Below, piece after piece: positions 54,001 through 60,519 of a DNA stretch of 64,000 nucleotides. The notes under the pieces were generated by a model. The model saw nothing but the letters and a program-made list of their open reading frames with translations, did no database searches and was not told the DNA's origin. The DNA is taken from contig JAOWCC010000044.1 in the NCBI GenBank assembly GCA_030867875.1, positions 1,830,501 to 1,894,500 of the forward strand, read 5' to 3'. Source of the stretch: Actinernus sp. WN-2022 (Eukaryota > Cnidaria > Anthozoa > Actiniaria > Actinernidae). Position 1 is the first letter of the stretch. Each line of letters begins with the position of its first letter. A program made the position numbers and the translations under genes.

Positions 54001-54604
54001 TGCATATGAACTCGAGAGCCGAAAGGACCAGATCCAAATCAAACGCCCTTTCCAAGTAGGTATCGCTGTGTACCAGCTCGCAAAGCTGCGTATGCTTGAG
54101 TTCTACTATGACTTCATCGACAAGTACATCGATCGCAATGATTTCGAATATATACAGATGGACACAGACAGTGCCTACATTGCCATCTCGGGAAATAGCC
54201 TCGATGAGGTTGTAAGACCGGAACTGCGAGAAGATTTCGAAGCCGAAAGGAATGAATGGCTAGCTTGGGACGAATGGAGCAGTCGTACGCCAGGACTCTT
54301 CAAACTCGAATTCGAAGGACATCGCGCCATTGCCCTATGCTCGAAAGCCTACTACGTCGATACAGGTGGCAGCAAGAAGTATTCCGCTAAAGGTATGTCT
54401 AGACGGCACAACGACATTTCGTGGGAACGATTCAAAGCAGCCCTCCAGGGTAGTATCGACATGGCGGAAAACCGAGGCTTCCGACTATCGCCAGAAGGCA
54501 TAGCAACCTACGAACAACGGAAGCTTGGGCTATCGGCTTACTACGACAAAAGACGCGTTCTTCCCGATGGAATCCACACCGAGCCAATAGAGTACGCTGT
54601 TTAG
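51014..54604 (+). CDS. polB: Element 2 protein-primed DNA polymerase B, intact, 1196 aa
   Basis: All motifs are present: ExoI YDFEAYL (444-446), ExoII FNSGRYDLNL (549-556), ExoIII YYNDLDV (Tyr680, Asp684), Pol A YDANALYLS (783-788), Pol B KLLGNSAYGK (950-959), Pol C MDTDSAYI (1050-1053). An HGCYFHGCPKC signature (379-389) is typical of Polinton-type polymerases. An N-terminal region has YGDNLCLWRC (168-177), GHAFYIKN (260-267) and a C2H2 finger (277-297). The enzyme would replicate the linear element from a protein primer with its own proofreading. The start is the ATG after the tagttatatcg repeat. Its stop overlaps that of the opposite-strand integrase. Confidence 0.9.
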   Translation: MVRPRSEPLPRSLAREAGAILEERDGMLEGMEIGRRTIRWRFFQGVAGDLTPRIMEKLVAKVTTSFYLRYSYTYRIRNVNDGRVILFSKTVPGSPWVNILEDAEEWINSKETARLNPDNITRPNTQWAFVRWIYVDVKVVIDRQLLLGTGPLPQWLRLKKGMLALDRYGDNLCLWRCLAMHEGARVDRCCVKARKLAQNFYRLTAPTQDVPRTSLDQLEEVELHFGIGIRVYEPTEDGAWHLTRHAAHYKHTMTIGIYDGHAFYIKNINKLGHIYVCNDCKQRFTKASDLHRHADRCRRGETKIVCPGKVITVPQSAYEKAFWPESTASKVALCWLERETKRIGQHIHHAACGHGGEHWIEGAPVDGYEPISKTIFQFHGCYFHGCPKCFPRERRLYLKTCERTAKLQGAGYTVVEAWGCSTKKKNKPVPTPTQTVYPHFIVYDFEAYLDTTKGRQPTDHLTIENVHVPISVSIADTYNRKSTHLCRRNPKELIEAFVEELQRRAKAIQEVIAEQFCPKTPEFSFDTLPKKQQAKIDEWIHQVPVVGFNSGRYDLNLIREHFVGIIADTCSKILVAKKANSTMFLLTPDFRFLDVINYLGPGTSYERWIKAYGCESQKSFFPYEWFDSPDKLDHIGLPDYPEWGSKLKREHLLSMSEFEDCECTFLDKGMETFADWLRYYNDLDVVPFLEALEKMRDFYHEKGVDMLKDAVSIPGVSLQFLLRGSVERGAEMYAPSKEAYRMLKDAVVGGPSIVFTRLHEAGVTKIRSHQGGTKTCRKILGYDANALYLSTMEFEMPCGKEKVVHYDDPGPATEGFVECLLGGTWFGYAEVDIEIPKKLWKEFEEMPPFFYNKKIPKEAIPPEMLAYLTKTGRKLSEEKKLVGSLSGKKLLLYAPLLLWYVDHGAVITAVYRTIDYEPKEIFGWFVDQVTEARRMGDEDKGEALLADVFKLLGNSAYGKLLEDLGRQTKVTYTKDEKVVDKALRSVWFEDLEEIGDAYELESRKDQIQIKRPFQVGIAVYQLAKLRMLEFYYDFIDKYIDRNDFEYIQMDTDSAYIAISGNSLDEVVRPELREDFEAERNEWLAWDEWSSRTPGLFKLEFEGHRAIALCSKAYYVDTGGSKKYSAKGMSRRHNDISWERFKAALQGSIDMAENRGFRLSPEGIATYEQRKLGLSAYYDKRRVLPDGIHTEPIEYAV

Positions 54605-55644
54605 CGTCTAGGTACAAACAGAATTCCTTTTGGTGGTAGTTCTGTATCCCTAGGAACGACTTGTAGCTCTTCACGAACGAATCCACGTTTGGGTGCGTCC
54701 TTCTCCTTCGCAAGGTAGTAAAGCACAGGCTGTCCCGAAGATACTACACTTCGCGAAATGGTGTATATCTGCAAACTCCACACAGGATCAGTAGCTCTAC
54801 GTTTTTCACCTCCTTCCAATTCTCCTGGTGCATAAAGATATCGAACTAGAACGTCGAATGGTAGACGCTCTTCTCTCAATCCAACGGTGCGCGAATACGT
54901 AGGAGTCTTCAGATCTACTTGTTGCGCCATTACAGAATTAGAAGGCTCTTTACCAGTCAAACGAGTCACCTCACTGTTCATGGCTTTGATAACCATTGGT
55001 AAACGAATTACCCATTCTCTACTACGCTCATCTGATCCTTCCGAAGTAAGCACCATCTCTTGTGCATATTGATATCCAAACAATCTCTCAGCTAGAGTCC
55101 TATTTGCTCTTTCAACAAAACTTTGCGCTCTATGATTACCAGCCTCACCTCGTTGAACTTTCGTACCATGTAGTTCTAGCGTTTCAGACATACGTCCCAT
55201 GAATTCTCTACCAGGATCTACTTGCAAAGTCTTTGGCCATTCTAGTGGACTACGTTTATAGATTCGTTCGAATGCCGCAGCAACTTCACCACTATCTTTA
55301 GATGCCAAAGGTTCGGCTTCTTTGTATCGAGAAGCTACGTCGATTACTACCAATGCGTACTTGTATAGCTTCCGTCCACGCCCAGGTCGATCGTGTGGTA
55401 GAAATATCAAATCAGCTTGGTGGACTTCATTTGGTTTCGATACAGTCCAATGTGGTCGTGGAATGTGTTTTGGTGGTGGTAGATATATTTGCCACATAGA
55501 TTGCTTTTCCAACCAACTCCTAGCCACGTCTTCTGATGCTTTCGCTGCTACCGATAGCTTGCCAATTGCAGTGTGACCTTTCCAATAGCCCATAGGCCCA
55601 TAGAAGATATTCGCAAGTTTAGAATCCATCATACATCTATACAT
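54601..55644 (-). CDS. int: Element 2 integrase (retrovirus-like, DDE), intact
   Basis: The start is set at ATG 55644 (an upstream TTG-led extension is unlikely; a downstream Met-Met pair could also be used). The core has HQADLIFLPHD (Asp78), VVIDVASRY, LQVDPGREFMG (Asp143) and RAQSFVERANRTL (Glu178), a D, D-34-E spacing. The N-terminal part has ARSWLEKQSMWQIYLP, and the C-terminal part WSLQIYTISRSVV with VLYYL and VREELQVV, chromo-like. It would insert the element's DNA into the genome. About 348 aa, unbroken. Confidence 0.85.
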   Translation of the reverse strand: MYRCMMDSKLANIFYGPMGYWKGHTAIGKLSVAAKASEDVARSWLEKQSMWQIYLPPPKHIPRPHWTVSKPNEVHQADLIFLPHDRPGRGRKLYKYALVVIDVASRYKEAEPLASKDSGEVAAAFERIYKRSPLEWPKTLQVDPGREFMGRMSETLELHGTKVQRGEAGNHRAQSFVERANRTLAERLFGYQYAQEMVLTSEGSDERSREWVIRLPMVIKAMNSEVTRLTGKEPSNSVMAQQVDLKTPTYSRTVGLREERLPFDVLVRYLYAPGELEGGEKRRATDPVWSLQIYTISRSVVSSGQPVLYYLAKEKDAPKRGFVREELQVVPRDTELPPKGILFVPRR

Positions 55645-55662
55645 TCTAACCTTCAACAGATG

Positions 55663-55726
55663 AAAAAAAAAGGAAGAATAAAGAAAGTCGTTGCGTGACC
55701 CTCTTCATTCTTCCTTTTTTTTTTTA
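55663..55726. terminator. A/T-rich hairpin upstream of the integrase gene
   Basis: The arm aaaaaaaaaggaagaat pairs with attcttcctttttttttt across a 25-bp loop. It lies downstream of the minus-strand gene block (ending 56018) and upstream of the integrase start. A terminator or processing signal is possible; function is inferred only from shape and position. Confidence 0.4.
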
Positions 55727-56017
55727 GTAGTAGCTTAGTAGTAGCTTAAGTAGCTTACTAGTAGCTTAGGTAACTTACTAGTAGCTTGCTAGTAGCTTAG
55801 GGCAACTCACCAGTAGCTTAGGGTAACTTACTAGTAGCTTACTAGTAGCTTAGGGCAACTCACTAGTAGCTTAGGGCAACTCACCAGTAGCTTAGGGTAA
55901 CTTACTAGTAGCTTACTAGTAGCTTAGGGCAACTCACCAGTAGCTTAGGGTAACTTACTAGTAGCTTAGGTAACTTACTAGTAGCTTAGGTAACTTACTA
56001 GTAGCTAGTAGTAGTAT
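55727..56017. repeat. Minisatellite of agtagcttagggtaacttact units
   Basis: Units cttagggtaactta and ctagtagctta alternate in higher-order blocks of about 15-45 bp, reaching the stop of the 56018 gene. It is the only long non-coding stretch within element 2. Confidence 0.85.
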
Positions 56018-56452
56018 CTATATCCATTTACTAATAGCGTATCCAACACCTAGCATTCCACCACCAACGTAGAGCAACTCGCCAGTCTTCTGATTGTTTG
56101 AGGGTTGGTAGTAGTCAGATAAGCGGGGTTCTTTCATCTCTTTGAGCCGTTTTAGCTCTTTACGTAACTTATCGGATCGCACTAAGGCTTCGTTGGTATC
56201 TCTTTGATCGTTGTGTGCTTTGCGTTCAAGACCTTCCTGCTCTTGTGCATAGTCATATAAGCTTTGACGTTTGATTCTATACGCTTTCATTTCGCGTTCT
56301 AGTTTTTCGACGGCCCTATCGTGTCTCTCTCGTTCTGCATCTACATCACCACTCTTTCCAAGCATTCTAGCTAGTATGCCACCACCAGTAAATGCCGTCG
56401 CATTCAAAACAGCGCCGAAAATAGACATTCCAATAGCTGCTAACGTCGCCAT
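56018..56452 (-). CDS. Element 2 membrane-associated coiled-coil protein, 144 aa
   Basis: The N-terminal 30 residues are hydrophobic (LAAIGMSIFGAVLNATAF). A charged coiled coil follows (RERHDRAVEKLEREMKAYR) and an SDYYQPSNNQKTGELLYVGG motif just before a hydrophobic C-terminus. The SD-YQPS-QK-GEL signature recurs in cnidarian Polinton-like elements. Two membrane ends around a coil suggest a virion membrane or scaffold role. Function unknown. Its ATG overlaps the stop of the next gene as TAATG. Confidence 0.6.
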   Translation of the reverse strand: MATLAAIGMSIFGAVLNATAFTGGGILARMLGKSGDVDAERERHDRAVEKLEREMKAYRIKRQSLYDYAQEQEGLERKAHNDQRDTNEALVRSDKLRKELKRLKEMKEPRLSDYYQPSNNQKTGELLYVGGGMLGVGYAISKWI

Positions 56453-56661
56453 TACGGTATGATCTTTTGTTTCTCAAGATATTGCTTTGCGTATAAGCTA
56501 CCGAGTATCACGGCAGTCCACTTTGCGTAATTCACTAGGGAAGAAGAAGGATCGCTAAGCATAGATTCCTTGGTAGTCTTTTTTACGATCCACCCAATAC
56601 CAGAAGCGAGTCCAACGATTATAGATGCATCGGTTGCCGTCTTCATCAATTCCTTATCCAT
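56452..56661 (-). CDS. Element 2 small membrane protein, 69 aa
   Basis: A hydrophobic segment (IIVGLASGIGWIVKK) is followed by a DPSSSLVNYAKW motif and a second hydrophobic segment (TAVILGSLYAKQYLE). The DPS-S-NY-K pattern is shared by small proteins of related elements. A TATATAT box lies about 15-20 bp upstream. Function unknown. Confidence 0.6.
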   Translation of the reverse strand: MDKELMKTATDASIIVGLASGIGWIVKKTTKESMLSDPSSSLVNYAKWTAVILGSLYAKQYLEKQKIIP

Positions 56662-56698
56662 CTCGACATATATAAGTATGGTCTCGAGTCTTTAAGTG

Positions 56699-57046
56699 TT
56701 ACTCCATGTCTAGTGCCGTTGGCTTTGCCGGAGCTGCAGGTTGTGTCGTGCTAACGGTGGCAACACGTTTATTGCCATCTACATACTTCTTGTACGCAAA
56801 GTACGTGCCAAACAATGTAGCGCCAGTACCAATGACTGCGAGGATAGTCAGGCTTTCGAACCGACCTTTCTCTACGTCAGTTTCTTTACATGATTCGCTT
56901 TCGCGCATCAACTCTCTCTTTTGAGCTTCTTTAGCGAGTTTGTTGCTTAACGCTAGTGCTTTTCCAGCTGCGACGCGCTTTGGGTTTTTTATCTTAGTTG
57001 GTGCAGTCGTCGGAGGATTCGCAGTTATCTGGTCCGCTTCTTCCAT
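56699..57046 (-). CDS. Element 2 single-span membrane protein, 115 aa
   Basis: The start at 57046 (MEEADQITANPP) is used because the 12 codons before it are AT-rich promoter-like sequence. A basic stretch (KNPKRVAAGKALALSNKLAK) precedes one membrane segment (LTILAVIGTGATLFGTYFAY) and a Pro/Ala/Thr-rich tail. The KR-AAGK-LA-NK pattern recurs in such elements. The gene start overlaps the end of the next gene by 53 bp. Confidence 0.55.
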   Translation of the reverse strand: MEEADQITANPPTTAPTKIKNPKRVAAGKALALSNKLAKEAQKRELMRESESCKETDVEKGRFESLTILAVIGTGATLFGTYFAYKKYVDGNKRVATVSTTQPAAPAKPTALDME

Positions 57047-57539
57047 CTTGATTCGATATAGTAGATATATGTGAAGGTTCAACAGTTGTACCAGGAATGA
57101 CTACGTGACCAGATATGTGGAATAGGACGCTAGCTAGAGCTACAAGGCGACCTGCTTTGAGCGATAGTAGGCCAGTCGCAGCACTGATTTCGTTGCGGAC
57201 TAGAGGGTCTTCTTGTAGGTCCTTGATCAGGGCTTCTTGAGAATCTATTGGTACTAGGTAGGCAACTAGGCGGGTAGCTAGACGTGTCACACCGTCGACT
57301 AAGCCTTTCGTTACTTGCTTAGCTAGAACGGCCTGATACCTCCTATGCAACTTGTCTACTTCTTTCTCAGGAAGTCTAGAGATGTCTCCTAGGGAAAAGT
57401 TTTTACCTAAGTATTCTTTCGTTACGCCTGTTGCGGCTAAGATCGAAAGTGATTCACGATTGTCTGACGTAACGTCTAGGTTGGTTGGTGGTGGGCCTGT
57501 TACATCCTCGCCGAATATCTCGAGTATATCTTTATCTAT
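56994..57539 (-). CDS. Element 2 conserved protein of unknown function, start codon missing
   Basis: The frame from 57539 reads DKDILEIFGEDVTGPPPTNL, then DVTSDNRESLSILAATGVTK and LGKNFSLGDISRLPEKE. This GPPPTNLDVTS signature marks a family conserved in cnidarian Polintons. The codon where homologues begin is ATA here, not ATG. An in-frame stop lies upstream, so there is no ATG before 57350. A helical, partly hydrophobic C-terminal region follows (LVALASVLFHISGHVV). About 181 aa. Either the start was lost, a non-ATG start is used, or it is translated by readthrough from the ATPase gene. Confidence 0.6.
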   Translation of the reverse strand: MDKDILEIFGEDVTGPPPTNLDVTSDNRESLSILAATGVTKEYLGKNFSLGDISRLPEKEVDKLHRRYQAVLAKQVTKGLVDGVTRLATRLVAYLVPIDSQEALIKDLQEDPLVRNEISAATGLLSLKAGRLVALASVLFHISGHVVIPGTTVEPSHISTISNQDGRSGPDNCESSDDCTN

Positions 57540-58155
57540 GATAATATGTTGTAGGTGCTGGGAGCTCTAACACTACCTCGAAAGGATGACGGAGACAGAA
57601 GCACATGCGAGCGAACTTATGGGAGCCAAGTATCATTCGTAACTCTTTGCATTCTTGCGAGCCTCCATAATCCTCAAATATCCTTTTACCATCTACGGCC
57701 GATGCTGTATGGAATGCTACTACGATAGCTACGTTCTCACGGAAGGGCTTACATATGCTCGTTAATTGTTGGGACAGCACCCAAACGGAAATCCCTATAT
57801 GTCGTGCAGAAAAGGCTAAGTCCACTAGCTTGTCAGTTCGTTTCTTGACGTCCTTCGATGCGGCGCAATCATCGAGAATCAATAGAGTATTGGTACCTGA
57901 CCAAAATGTTGCGCAAATACTCAAAGTAGCATCGATGGCATCTTGTGGTGGCGATATGACGAAGAAATGAGGATCTCGATTTGCGAATCCACGATAAGTT
58001 TTGTTGTGGGCATACGTAGGACAAATCAGTACTATGTAATCAAACTTACCACGAAAGGCTCCACGAAGTTGTTCTATGAGAAACGCAGTCTTCCCACAAT
58101 TCGTCGGACCGACTATGAGTGCGTTGAAAGGTATGTGCTCTACGAGAGAATCCAT
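57532..58155 (-). CDS. atp: Element 2 genome-packaging ATPase (FtsK/HerA-A32 type), intact
   Basis: 207 aa. Walker A is VGPTNCGKTAF (residues 16-23 core), Walker B LLILDDCAA (91-96) and a sensor-like VWVLSQQLTSI follows. The ATG overlaps the stop of the capsid gene (TGATG), and the stop overlaps the start region of the next gene. It would power DNA packaging into the capsid. It is quite different in sequence from the element 1 ATPase, so the two are not recent copies. Confidence 0.85.
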   Translation of the reverse strand: MDSLVEHIPFNALIVGPTNCGKTAFLIEQLRGAFRGKFDYIVLICPTYAHNKTYRGFANRDPHFFVISPPQDAIDATLSICATFWSGTNTLLILDDCAASKDVKKRTDKLVDLAFSARHIGISVWVLSQQLTSICKPFRENVAIVVAFHTASAVDGKRIFEDYGGSQECKELRMILGSHKFARMCFCLRHPFEVVLELPAPTTYYHR

Positions 58156-59390
58156 CAGTATAATATACTCTGCAGAGATCTGTTCAATATCGTGACCTGA
58201 GCATCCGCAAGGACATAGATGTGCATTTTCACATTTCCACTTCCCTTTGCAGTTCTATGTATGCGAATGTCGATGTCCTTTCCACTGCCGGTTTGTGCCA
58301 AGCCATCACCATGAACGGTGGAATCTTTTGCTGTGCGACAATCGATTAGGATAGAGAATCTATTTTCAAAGAACTTCTTTGGAGTCATAGAAGTATTGGG
58401 TGTACCAAACCAGCTTCTTGCAGCCTCCCAGAAATCTAGGGGAAGCATGCCGCTTGGAAAGAGTCTGTTGGGAATCCCATTGACATCTACTTCTACCTTC
58501 GAAATATCGGGATTCGAGAATGCTTCACTATCTCGCGTGCCAATGGTAGGTGGATCTATGAATAGTAGAAGTAGTCCAGCAAAGGATCGTCGTGGAACAT
58601 TGATGTTTTGAGATATCAAAGTATCGGACGTTTTAGCGATATCTACTGTTTTGAAGTGAACAGCGTAGTTGTATAGGAATGCAGTACCTATTTCATATTT
58701 GTGAAGTGCACTACTAGCCAGCGTTTCGTTCCTGATTGCTTCGTATTCTAGTTGGATGTTGGTAAGTTGGTACGTACCTATCTTCGTCGTATCCGATCCA
58801 ATTACAACCTCGTTGGCAGACGCTAGAGTCAACTCGAATGTAATCGTACTTTCTAAGGCATGTGGATATAGAACTCCATGTTGTGTCAGAATGTCAACAT
58901 CTAATGGAATCCTATACTTGGAACCACATGCAGCTAGGAGCGCGTTGTCTGCAGCAGACGAAGTACTTGCGTCACCAGCTTTCGATCGTAGCTTATTCAA
59001 GTTCTCTGATTGAATGCCTTGTTGTATTCTAGACTCTCTCTCCTGCGTAGATAGGTATACATCGGAGTATGTTTGTAGAAGGTCTGGCCTGACAATGTCT
59101 TCTACTGTTTCAGCTCCCATCCTACAGATTCTACGCATGACCAAACAGCGTCCAACGTTCGAAACGACTCTGTTATTCGCATGTCCACCAGATAGTACGA
59201 TGTCGCCCAATAGCGCTAAGCTGCCAGGTACTAGTACTACATCTTCTGCTAGCTTTGGAACTTCTACGTATAGAGTCTCACCTGGATTGGCAGACGATCG
59301 AGTGAAAGTTTTCCTATACAAGTCTCGTGGAGCCTTGAGTGCACGAGGCTCTCTTCGTACTTGTGTGGGATCCAACTTTGATGAGATCAT
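58155..59390 (-). CDS. mcp: Element 2 major capsid protein candidate, 411 aa
   Basis: The start is ATG 59390 (MISSKLDPTQVRRE); the ATG further upstream lies in the promoter. The protein is beta-rich with VPGSLALLGDIVLSGG, RESRIQQGIQSEN, RIPLDVDILTQHGVLYPHAL, INVPRRSFAGLLLLFIDPP, PNRLFPSGMLPLDFWE and a closing KMHIYVLADAQVTI. This family is abundant in cnidarian genomes beside ATPase and PolB genes. Length and position fit a double-jelly-roll major capsid protein, but it is not the F54H12.2-like family seen in element 1. The capsid role is inference from context. Confidence 0.6.
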   Translation of the reverse strand: MISSKLDPTQVRREPRALKAPRDLYRKTFTRSSANPGETLYVEVPKLAEDVVLVPGSLALLGDIVLSGGHANNRVVSNVGRCLVMRRICRMGAETVEDIVRPDLLQTYSDVYLSTQERESRIQQGIQSENLNKLRSKAGDASTSSAADNALLAACGSKYRIPLDVDILTQHGVLYPHALESTITFELTLASANEVVIGSDTTKIGTYQLTNIQLEYEAIRNETLASSALHKYEIGTAFLYNYAVHFKTVDIAKTSDTLISQNINVPRRSFAGLLLLFIDPPTIGTRDSEAFSNPDISKVEVDVNGIPNRLFPSGMLPLDFWEAARSWFGTPNTSMTPKKFFENRFSILIDCRTAKDSTVHGDGLAQTGSGKDIDIRIHRTAKGSGNVKMHIYVLADAQVTILNRSLQSILY

Positions 59391-59424
59391 GTTGAATATA
59401 ACTATATATGTAGATATGTTTAAC
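59391..59424. promoter_or_regulatory. 34-bp palindromic bidirectional promoter between the capsid gene and the 59425 gene
   Basis: The whole spacer (gttgaatataactatatatg then tagatatgtttaac) lies between two opposite ATGs. It is an imperfect palindrome: gtt-aa at both ends with TATA-like cores facing both ways. Leaders must be only a few bases long. Confidence 0.6.
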
Positions 59425-60519
59425 ATGGCCTCTGAGGGTAGGTATGATGAAAGAACTGATGAAGCTGAAAGAGGAAGAGACTACGACAACGATGATACTG
59501 TCAATGAAGAAGCACGGAAATTGGCGTCAGATTCTACGAATGTGGATCCTAGTGAATCACTCAACCTGAAAACTAGACGCGACTTCTCCAAGGAAGGTGC
59601 TCGACCAAAGAATCGGAAAACCTCGTTTTCCAAAGAAGATAACGATTACTTCGACGAACTCATTGCGGAGGATGAGGATAGAATCAAACATCCGAAATTT
59701 AGCGATCGCCACGTAGTCTTCAAAGCAGGCACATCGGATGAACTGAAACGAATGCTATTTGATACTGTATGGAAACACTATGCGGATGTAGGGATTCGTG
59801 GAGGATTCCTTGAGATAACTGGAAAATGGGAGGCCAATAAGGAACTGGGTAGAATCTATCTTCACGTACTTGGAAGTAAAGAGAAGCCCATACCTTTGAC
59901 CACAGTGAAGGGTGAAAGATACCAAAGTATGGGTAAGGATCTCAAATTTGCCCTAGGCCCTACGGATGCAGAAAGAGAAGAACAAGTCCTCCAAGGTCAA
60001 GAAAAGGCCGCCGAACATCTCAAAGTAGAAGATAGCATACTTCTAAGCTCAACGTCAACTGAGGACCAGAAGGAAGCGGCTAAGGAAGAGAAAGTACGCA
60101 TCCATAACGAAATAGAATTACTCGAACGTCAAGAAGAAGCCATACTAGAACGTATGTCACTACGTGAAAGGATCAAATACATTTTTAGAAAGCATGGAAT
60201 GACCGTTCTTGCAGTGGTAACTTCCGTTGGAGCTATCGTTAGTACGATAGTTTCCCTGTTGTCGAAATCCGTACCGAAACCAATAAAGACTGGTATTGAT
60301 AAAGCAGCAGATGCAGTAAAGAAGGGATTGCAAACGACTGGGGGGTTGTTGAAAGAAATGGGAAAGAAACTTGGACAGATCCTACCTGGAATGATTGGAT
60401 CGATTGCGAGTTTCATATTTACTATGGCTGGTAAAGCTCTGGGAGTACTAGCACAGAATGTTTGGTTATTCATCGTAGCAATAGTGGTGATCACTATAGA
60501 GCAATACAAACGCCGTTAA
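59425..60519 (+). CDS. Element 2 large membrane protein with coiled coil, 364 aa
   Basis: The ATG at 59425 follows the shared promoter. The N-terminal 80 residues are acidic and polar; the middle has HVVFKAGTSDELKRMLFDTV and YQSMGKDLKFALG. A coiled coil (RIHNEIELLERQEEAILERM) and LRERIKYIFRKHGMTVLAVV follow. Three hydrophobic C-terminal segments (around AVVTSVGAIVSTIVSLL, IGSIASFIFTMAGKALG and WLFIVAIVVITIEQY) end it. The IFKKHG-TV and ILPG-G-IASFIFK signature is a conserved family in related elements. Function unknown. The stop overlaps the stop of the opposite gene at a shared GTTAAC. Confidence 0.65.
   Translation: MASEGRYDERTDEAERGRDYDNDDTVNEEARKLASDSTNVDPSESLNLKTRRDFSKEGARPKNRKTSFSKEDNDYFDELIAEDEDRIKHPKFSDRHVVFKAGTSDELKRMLFDTVWKHYADVGIRGGFLEITGKWEANKELGRIYLHVLGSKEKPIPLTTVKGERYQSMGKDLKFALGPTDAEREEQVLQGQEKAAEHLKVEDSILLSSTSTEDQKEAAKEEKVRIHNEIELLERQEEAILERMSLRERIKYIFRKHGMTVLAVVTSVGAIVSTIVSLLSKSVPKPIKTGIDKAADAVKKGLQTTGGLLKEMGKKLGQILPGMIGSIASFIFTMAGKALGVLAQNVWLFIVAIVVITIEQYKRR

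Noticed and set aside
50998..54055. Minus-strand frames inside the element 2 polymerase
   Set aside because: They are shadows of the intact 1196-aa plus-strand frame.
59014..59424. N-terminal extension of the 59425 gene
   Set aside because: It overlaps the capsid gene antisense and crosses the shared promoter; the ATG at 59425 fits the compact layout.
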